From the NCBI RefSeq assembly GCF_012911875.1, contig NZ_JAAXKZ010000032.1, positions 1 to 49,707 of the forward strand: DNA of 49,707 bases. The letters run 5' to 3'. Below the pieces are notes generated by a model. That model worked only from the letters and a program-made list of their open reading frames with translations. It made no database searches and was not told the origin of the DNA. Positions 44,584 through 49,707 of the stretch are shown in pieces (the stretch's first letter is position 1; the number at the start of each line of letters is the position of its first letter). A program made the translations under genes and the position numbers. The stretch comes from Pseudonocardia bannensis (lineage in GTDB: Bacteria; Actinomycetota; Actinomycetes; Mycobacteriales; Pseudonocardiaceae).

Positions 44584-45114
44584 TCAGCCTCGGTGGTGCA
44601 GCAGCAGCAGGGTGTACGCCGCGAGGCTCTGCGCGTCCGCGATCTCTCCGCGTCTGATCATGGCCTCGAACTCGGCCGTGCCGAACCACCTCGCGCGCAT
44701 GTCCTGCTCGGTGTGCTCACGCCGGGCCGGACCCGGGGTCAGCTCGGTGGCGAGGAAGACCACCCCCCGCTGGCTCGACATCCCCGGCGCCACCTCGAGC
44801 TCGCCGATCAGGTCCATTCGGCCGGCCGCGAGCCCCGTCTCCTCCAGCAGCTCCCGGGTGGCGAGTTCGGCCGGATCGACCTCCGCGCGGTCCGGCGCCG
44901 TGCCGGCCGGGAACTCCCAGCGCCGCCGCCCCACCGGGTAGCGGAACTGCTCGACCAGGTGCAAGCGGTCGCCGTCGCGCGGGATGACGAGCGCGTAGGT
45001 CGGCTTGTCCACCACGCCGTAGATGCCGTCGGTGCCATCGGACCGCCGGATCGCGTCCTCCCGCACCGTCATCCACCGATTGGCGTACACCTGGCGGCTG
45101 CTGAGGGTCTCCAC
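44584..45114 (-). CDS. NUDIX hydrolase, ADP-ribose pyrophosphatase-like
   Basis: A 176-aa hydrolase of nucleoside diphosphate derivatives. The Nudix box core is ATRELLEETGL preceded by WEFPAGTAPDRAEVDPAE; the distance between the first Glu and RE is one or two residues longer than the canonical GX5EX7REUXEEXGU, so the box is slightly irregular. N-terminal YANRWMTVREDAIRR and VVDKPTYALVIPRDGDRLHLVEQFRYPVG resemble ADP-ribose pyrophosphatases. Start at GTG 45114; a GTG at 45123 is also possible. Faces the same way as the TetR operon. Confidence 0.85.
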   Translation of the reverse strand: METLSSRQVYANRWMTVREDAIRRSDGTDGIYGVVDKPTYALVIPRDGDRLHLVEQFRYPVGRRRWEFPAGTAPDRAEVDPAELATRELLEETGLAAGRMDLIGELEVAPGMSSQRGVVFLATELTPGPARREHTEQDMRARWFGTAEFEAMIRRGEIADAQSLAAYTLLLLHHRG

Positions 45115-45380
45115 GGCGCCCACGGTGCCCGGTGCACGGCTTGTCTCATCCCTGGTCGAAGAGTGAGGTGAATCACATGTCGACCGGGCGCGCCGATGCC
45201 CCGTGACCCACCCGGCTCCGCGCAGTGGCCGATGCGCCGCCGATCCGTCGGCGGTCCCCGGCCGGGGCGTCCGGGGCTGATCGGTACCGCCGTCCGGCTC
45301 GCCGGAGGCGTCCCGCGGCGGCGGCAGCCTGCGCCGGGGGCTGCGCAACCTGCTGCCGCGGGTGCGGGCACCATGCCCTG

Positions 45381-46358
45381 GTGCGCGCGTCCCGGCTGGT
45401 GGCCCTGCTGTTCACCCTGCAACGCCGCCGCGCCGCCACGGCCGCCGAGCTCGCCGCGGAACTGGAGGTCTCCGAGCGCACGATCTACCGCGACGTCGCC
45501 GCGCTGCAGGACGCCGGGGTGCCGCTCTGGGCGGAGTCGGGCCGCGGCGGCGGGATCCGGCTGCTCGACGGCTGGCGTACCCGGCTCGACGGGCTGACGT
45601 CCCGCGAGGCGGCGGCGATCCTGGCGATCGGGGCGCCGCAGGTGCTCGCCGACCTGGGGATGAGCTCGGCACTCAGTACGGCACAGGCCAAGCTGCTGGC
45701 GACGTTGCCGCCGGATTTCCGCGAGCACGCCCGGGTCGTCAGCGAGCGGTTCCATCTCGATGCGCCGGGATGGTTCGCCTCGCCGCAGCAGGCCGGCCCG
45801 CTGACCGCGGTGGCCGAGGCGGTTTGGGAGCGGCGTCGGCTGCGGGTGCGCTACGCCCGGGGGGCGCACGCGGTGGAGCGCACCCTGGAGCCGCTCGGCC
45901 TCGTGTTGAAGGCGGGGGTGTGGTACCTGGTGGCCGCGATCGCGGGGGAGGCCGGCGCGATCCGCACCTACCGGGTCGCGCGGATCCTCGCGGCGGAGCT
46001 CGACGGGGCGTACTTCGAGCGGCCGCCGGGGTTCGTGCTGGCGCAGTGGTGGGCGGAGTCGGCCGCCCGGTTCGCGGGCTCGCTGTTGCGCGAGAAGGTC
46101 CGGCTCCGGCTGGGACCGGGCGGGCTGCGGGCGCTGCCGCACGTCACCGACGCCGACGCGGCGGTGCGGGCCGTGGCGCTGGCCGGGCCGGCCGATGCCG
46201 AGGGCTGGCGGGAGGTCACCCTGGAGGTGGAGAGCGTCGACGTCGCGGCCGGGCAGCTGACCGCGCTGGGCGGCCAGGTCGAGGCGCTCGACCCGCCGAC
46301 GCTCCGGGCCGCGCTGGCCGCGGCGGGGGCGGCGCTGGCGGCCCGGAACGCTCACTAG
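45381..46358 (+). CDS. WYL-domain transcriptional regulator (YafY/DeoR-like)
   Basis: A 325-aa regulator. The N-terminal winged helix (HTH_11) is in [24 protein letters not shown] (about residues 19-42; here shortened: [12 protein letters not shown]), followed by [12 protein letters not shown]. The central WYL domain contains [14 protein letters not shown] (residues around 185-198), with the WYL triad visible as W-Y-L. WYL proteins often sense nucleic-acid ligands or respond to DNA damage in actinobacteria. It precedes nucS by 10 nt on the same strand. Start at GTG 45381 is chosen because conserved sequence begins there; the in-frame extension upstream is Ala/Arg/Cys-rich and non-coding in character. 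Confidence 0.87.
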   Translation: MRASRLVALLFTLQRRRAATAAELAAELEVSERTIYRDVAALQDAGVPLWAESGRGGGIRLLDGWRTRLDGLTSREAAAILAIGAPQVLADLGMSSALSTAQAKLLATLPPDFREHARVVSERFHLDAPGWFASPQQAGPLTAVAEAVWERRRLRVRYARGAHAVERTLEPLGLVLKAGVWYLVAAIAGEAGAIRTYRVARILAAELDGAYFERPPGFVLAQWWAESAARFAGSLLREKVRLRLGPGGLRALPHVTDADAAVRAVALAGPADAEGWREVTLEVESVDVAAGQLTALGGQVEALDPPTLRAALAAAGAALAARNAH

Positions 46359-46368
46359 GCTGCGCAAC
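46356..46368 (+). promoter_or_regulatory. Putative -10 for leaderless nucS
   Basis: TAGGCT at 46356-46361 (overlapping the WYL gene stop) lies 7 nt before the GTG at 46369, with no Shine-Dalgarno. Confidence 0.45.
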
Positions 46369-47028
46369 GTGCGCCTCGTCATCGCCCGCTGCCAGGTCGA
46401 CTACGTCGGACGCCTCACCGCGCACCTACCGATGGCACCCCGGCTCCTGCTGATCAAGGCCGACGGGTCGGTCAGCGTGCACGCCGACGACCGCGCCTAC
46501 AAGCCGCTGAACTGGATGAGCCCGCCGTGCTGGCTCGAGGAGCAGCCGGGCGTGTGGACGGTGCGCAACAAGTCCGACGAGTCTCTCGTGATCACCATCG
46601 ACGAGGTGCTGCACGACACGAGCCACACCCTCGGCGTCGACCCGGGCCTGGTGAAGGACGGCGTCGAGGCGCACCTGCAGGAGTTGCTGGCCGCGCACCC
46701 CGATGTACTCGGCGAGGGCTTCACCCTGGTCCGCCGCGAGTACATGACCGCGATCGGTCCGGTGGACCTGCTCTGCCGCGACGGCGAGGGCCGCAGCGTC
46801 GCGGTCGAGGTCAAGCGCCGCGGGGAGATCGACGGCGTCGAGCAGCTCACCCGGTACCTCGAGCTGATGGACCGCGACCCGCTGCTGCGGCCCGTCACCG
46901 GCGTGTTCGCCGCGCAGCAGATCAAGCCGCAGGCGCGCACACTCGCCGAGGACCGCGGCATCCGGTGCGTCGTCGTCGACTACGACGCGCTGCGTGGGGT
47001 GGAGTCGACCGACCTGCGGCTGTTCTGA
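46369..47028 (+). CDS. nucS: Mismatch-specific endonuclease NucS/EndoMS
   Basis: A 219-aa nuclease that replaces MutS/MutL in actinobacterial mismatch repair. It has an N-terminal dimerisation/DNA-binding domain and a C-terminal RecB-like nuclease domain. Catalytic residues are seen in [26 protein letters not shown] (Asp, then Glu and Lys in EVK; here cited in parts: GPVDLLC and [12 protein letters not shown]). [21 protein letters not shown] at the N-terminus is highly characteristic (cited as MRLVIARC and [11 protein letters not shown]). The C-terminal end VDYDALRG leads to the tail that contacts the beta clamp in other species (ending DLRLF). Downstream of the atp and murA region as in mycobacteria. 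Confidence 0.96.
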   Translation: MRLVIARCQVDYVGRLTAHLPMAPRLLLIKADGSVSVHADDRAYKPLNWMSPPCWLEEQPGVWTVRNKSDESLVITIDEVLHDTSHTLGVDPGLVKDGVEAHLQELLAAHPDVLGEGFTLVRREYMTAIGPVDLLCRDGEGRSVAVEVKRRGEIDGVEQLTRYLELMDRDPLLRPVTGVFAAQQIKPQARTLAEDRGIRCVVVDYDALRGVESTDLRLF

Positions 47029-47143
47029 GCCCAGCCCACCCGTACGGGCAGGGTGTTCCCGGCGACATGCGCGGTTTACCGAACGGACGGGAATGGGAGT
47101 ATCTGACCCGAACTTGTCCCTGGGGGTAGCGGGAGGTATTCGC

Positions 47144-48928
47144 GTGGCACGGGAGTTCCGGACGGTCGGCGTGGTCGGCCTGGGCACGATGGGCGCCGGC
47201 ATCGTGGAGGTGTTTGCGCGCAACGGCCTGCAGGTGATCGCCGCCGAGGTCGACGAGGAGGCCGTGGCTCGGGGTCGGATGCATCTCGAGACGTCCACCC
47301 GGCGCGCGATCGAGCGCGGCAAGCTGACCGATGAGGCGGCCGCCGAGCTGCTGGAGCGGATCACCACCACGACGTCGCTGGCCGACATGGCCGACGCCGA
47401 CCTGGTCATCGAGGCCGTTCCCGAGAGCCTCGACCTCAAGGCCGCCGTCTTCGCCGAGCTCGACAAGGTGGTCCGGCCCGAGGTCATCCTGGCCTCGAAC
47501 ACCTCGTCGCTCTCGGTCACGGAGCTGTCGGTGCGGACCGGCCGGCCGGGCAAGGTCGTCGGGATGCACTTCTTCAACCCGGCCCCGGTGCAGAAGCTCG
47601 TCGAGCTGGTGCGCACCGTCGTCACCGAGCCCGACGTCGTCGACGATCTGAAGGCCTTCGCCGCCACCCTTGACAAGGTGCCGGTGGTCATCGGGGACCG
47701 CGCCGGGTTCATCGCGAACGCGCTGCTCTTCGGCTACCTCAACCACGCCGCGCGCATGTACGAGTCGCACTACGCGAGCCGCGAGGACCTCGACGCCGCC
47801 ATGCGCTACGGCTGCGGGTACCCGATGGGCCCGCTGGCGCTGCTCGACCTGATCGGGCTGGACACGGCCTACGAGATCCTCAACACGATGTACCGGCAGT
47901 CGCGCAACCAGCTGCACGCGCCGACTCCGGTGCTCAAGCAGATGATCACTGCCGGGCTGCTCGGCCGGAAGAGCGGGCGCGGCTTCTACACCTACGAGAA
48001 GCCGCACTCCTCGAAGGTCGTGCCCGACGCGCTGACCCCGTCCGGCACCGTGCCCGAGGACGCCGAGGTGCGCGACGTTCAGCGCGTCGGCGTCGTCGGC
48101 ACCGGGACCATGGCCAGCGGCATCGTCGAGGTGCTGGCGAAGGCGGGGCTCGACGTCATCGTGCGTGGGCGCAGCGACAGCAAGGTCGAGAGCTCCATCG
48201 CCGGGATCCGCAAGTCCCTGGACAAGGCCGTGGTCCGCGGGCGGCTGTCCGAGGAGGACCGGGACGCCACCCTGGGCCGGATCACCGGCACCACCCAACT
48301 GGAGGACTTCGCCGACGTCGACCTGGTGGTCGAGGCGATCGCCGAGGAGCTCGACGTCAAGCGGGCCGTGTTCGCTGCGCTGGACGAGATCTGCAAGCCG
48401 GGCGCGATCCTGGCGACGACGACGTCGTCGCTGCCGGTCGTCGAGTGCGCCGCGGCCACCTCGCGTCCCGCCGACGTCATCGGGATGCACTTCTTCAACC
48501 CCGCCCCGGTGATGAAGCTGGTCGAGGTGGTCTCGACGATCACCACCGCCCCGGACGTCGCGGCCACCGTTCTGGCGCTGTGCCAGCGGCTGGGCAAGGT
48601 GCCGGTGTCCTGTGGCGACCGGGCCGGGTTCATCGTCAACGCGCTGCTGTTCCCGTACCTCAACGACGCGGTGAAGATGCTCGAGGCGCACTACGCGACC
48701 TCGGACGACATCGACGCCGCGATGAAGACCGGCTGTGCGCTGCCCATGGGTCCGTTCGAGCTGCTCGACGTCGTCGGACTGGACGTGTCGCTGGCCATCG
48801 AGCGCTCGCTCTACCAGGAGTTCCGGGAGTCCGGGTTCGCACCGGCGCCGCTGCTCGAGCACCTGGTGACCGCGGGCCGGCTGGGCCGCAAGACCGGCCA
48901 CGGCTTCCGCGACTACGCCGCGCGGTGA
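47144..48928 (+). CDS. Tandem-duplicated 3-hydroxyacyl-CoA dehydrogenase
   Basis: A 594-aa protein with two complete ~285-aa 3-hydroxyacyl-CoA dehydrogenase modules. Module 1 (about residues 1-290) has VVGLGTMGAGIVEV, the catalytic HFFNPAPVQKLVELV (His about 142) and GDRAGFIANALLF. Module 2 (about 311-594) has VVGTGTMASGIVEV, HFFNPAPVMKLVEVV (His about 448) and GDRAGFIVNALLF. Both catalytic His are kept. The loop after the second strand, which sets NAD or NADP preference, is AAEVDEEAV in module 1 and VRGRSDSKV in module 2. GTG start with GGGAGG 7 nt upstream. It oxidises 3-hydroxyacyl-CoAs (or reduces acetoacetyl-CoA); no thiolase gene is in the window. Confidence 0.92.
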   Translation: MAREFRTVGVVGLGTMGAGIVEVFARNGLQVIAAEVDEEAVARGRMHLETSTRRAIERGKLTDEAAAELLERITTTTSLADMADADLVIEAVPESLDLKAAVFAELDKVVRPEVILASNTSSLSVTELSVRTGRPGKVVGMHFFNPAPVQKLVELVRTVVTEPDVVDDLKAFAATLDKVPVVIGDRAGFIANALLFGYLNHAARMYESHYASREDLDAAMRYGCGYPMGPLALLDLIGLDTAYEILNTMYRQSRNQLHAPTPVLKQMITAGLLGRKSGRGFYTYEKPHSSKVVPDALTPSGTVPEDAEVRDVQRVGVVGTGTMASGIVEVLAKAGLDVIVRGRSDSKVESSIAGIRKSLDKAVVRGRLSEEDRDATLGRITGTTQLEDFADVDLVVEAIAEELDVKRAVFAALDEICKPGAILATTTSSLPVVECAAATSRPADVIGMHFFNPAPVMKLVEVVSTITTAPDVAATVLALCQRLGKVPVSCGDRAGFIVNALLFPYLNDAVKMLEAHYATSDDIDAAMKTGCALPMGPFELLDVVGLDVSLAIERSLYQEFRESGFAPAPLLEHLVTAGRLGRKTGHGFRDYAAR

Positions 48929-48943
48929 GCTGACCGCAGTTCC

Positions 48944-49234
48944 ATGCCCCGATCCAACCGGACGCAGCGGCCCGAGCACGTGCCGCTGCGGTCGTCCGTC
49001 GTCACCCGGACCGAGCACGCTGCGGACGGCCAGTGGCTGGTCCGCAGCGTGCCCGGGTCGTCATCGGTCAAGGACTACCGGTGTCCCGGCTGTGATCAGC
49101 GGATCCCGCCGGGAACGGGGCACCTGGTCACCTGGCCGGCGGATGAGTACGGGTCGGTGGCCGACCGGCGGCACTGGCACGTGCCGTGCTGGAATGCCCG
49201 CGACCGACGCAGGCCGGGCGGTCGTCGCCGCTGA
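48944..49234 (+). CDS. Small zinc-ribbon-like conserved protein
   Basis: A 96-aa basic protein. CPGCDQRIPPGTGHLVTWP followed by RRHWHVPCWNARDRR provides Cys-x2-Cys and His/Cys pairs suitable for binding zinc (two Cys, then HxH and Cys). The family is sometimes labelled ATP/GTP-binding in databases without support. It is widespread near nucS in actinobacteria, as far as I recall. Function unknown. No good Shine-Dalgarno; ATG 48944 chosen because it begins 16 nt after the dehydrogenase stop. Confidence 0.75.
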   Translation: MPRSNRTQRPEHVPLRSSVVTRTEHAADGQWLVRSVPGSSSVKDYRCPGCDQRIPPGTGHLVTWPADEYGSVADRRHWHVPCWNARDRRRPGGRRR

Positions 49235-49324
49235 AGCGGCCATCCGGCCCGACGACGTCGCCGGAGTCCGTGCCGTTCTGCCGGCACCGCCCGCGGCCGG
49301 CCCCGATCGGTGCTGCCGGTTCGG

Positions 49325-49707
49325 TCAGCGGCGGGTGGCGGACGCGGGCCGCCGACGGGTGCGGCGTCGGTTCGTCGAACTGGTCCGCGTCGTCTCGAGT
49401 TCCGCGCCGGCGTCCGCCGGCTCCGGGATCTCGGTAGCGGTGCTGTCCTCGGCCGCCGGCGCGCCGGACGCCGTGGGGGCGGGGGCGTCCTCGGCGGTCG
49501 GGACGTCGGATGTTGCGTGGGCGGGGGCGTCCTTCGGGGTGAGGGTCTCGTCCGTCGTTGCGCCGGCCTCGTCTGCCGTCCGGGCCCCGTCCGTGTCGTG
49601 TGCGTGATCGCCGGCCGGCCGGCGGGCGGTCGGCGTGGTGACGGCGGCGGGTTCGGTGGGCTTGGTGGCCGCGACGTCGTTGCCGGCGGCGGGCCGGGTG
49701 GTTGCGG
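49325..49707 (-). CDS. C-terminal part of an unidentified disordered protein, truncated at the window edge
   Basis: An open frame of 126 codons on the minus strand runs off the right edge and ends at a TGA (49325-49327). Third codon positions are almost all G or C, which supports coding. The product is rich in Ala, Thr, Pro, Glu and Asp, ending in a basic NRRRTRRRPASATRR tail, so it is a disordered C-terminal extension of some larger actinobacterial protein. No domain is visible and no identity is claimed. Convergent with the small zinc-ribbon gene. Confidence 0.6.
   Translation of the reverse strand, partial: ATTRPAAGNDVAATKPTEPAAVTTPTARRPAGDHAHDTDGARTADEAGATTDETLTPKDAPAHATSDVPTAEDAPAPTASGAPAAEDSTATEIPEPADAGAELETTRTSSTNRRRTRRRPASATRR

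Noticed and set aside
43508..45171. Plus-strand open frames over the TetR-ACAD-NUDIX region
   Set aside because: Antisense to genes with clear family motifs; no independent support.
49092..49607. Plus-strand open frame of about 170 codons at the right end
   Set aside because: It overlaps the zinc-ribbon gene out of frame, and the minus-strand frame at 49325-49707 has much better codon bias.

Overview
The window is high-GC actinobacterial DNA. Its gene order (argS-lysA-hom-thrC-thrB-rho-rpmE-prfA-prmC-tsaC-wecA-atp operon-DUF2550-pduO/murA-nucS) is the backbone shared by mycobacteria and streptomycetes. Protein character and an EhuBCDA-type transporter point to the Pseudonocardiaceae, probably Pseudonocardia; this placement is an inference from recall, not a database result. 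No rRNA, insertion sequence, prophage or CRISPR array was recognised.

Layout. 1-2170: a gene-free stretch, tRNA-Arg(CCG) and a minus-strand DUF3105/DUF305 pair. 2304-8929: argS, lysA and the threonine branch hom-thrC-thrB. 9268-16834: termination and translation genes (rho with a large disordered arginine-rich insert, rpmE, prfA, prmC, tsaC), a TetR regulator and glyA. 16851-26495: wecA and the complete F1Fo ATP synthase operon (two small AtpI/AtpZ-like membrane proteins, then atpB-E-F-H-A-G-D-C) ending in DUF2550. 26496-27049: a convergent intergenic region with two oppositely oriented arrays of a 22-bp repeat. 27050-29040: divergent pduO and murA; MurA carries Asp in place of the catalytic Cys, predicting fosfomycin insensitivity.

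29147-40641 is more accessory: a DUF1206 membrane protein, a MeaA/ethylmalonyl-CoA-mutase-like single-chain B12 mutase (the adjacent PduO could supply adenosylcobalamin), an amphipathic repeat protein, an ectoine-type ABC transporter ehuBCDA with a second convergent EhuB-like binding protein, a crotonase lacking both usual catalytic glutamates, and a translationally coupled TetR-cytochrome P450 pair. 40735-45114 holds a methyltransferase, a TetR-controlled pair of acyl-CoA dehydrogenases with a perfect palindromic operator, and a NUDIX hydrolase. 45381-49707 holds a WYL regulator, the mismatch endonuclease nucS, a tandem-duplicated 3-hydroxyacyl-CoA dehydrogenase, a small zinc-ribbon-like protein and the 3' end of an unidentified disordered protein.

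A recurrent regulatory theme is a -10-like hexamer (xAnnnT, often TAGRCT or TACCGT) placed 6-8 nt before a start codon that lacks a Shine-Dalgarno sequence. This suggests that argS, tsaC, glyA, the first gene of the atp operon, pduO, murA, nucS and others are read from leaderless transcripts. The window gives no clear case of a wholly new multi-gene system. The most unusual features are the 22-bp repeat arrays with a related palindrome inside DUF2550, the glutamate-less crotonase, and the two-module dehydrogenase whose modules appear to differ in cofactor site.
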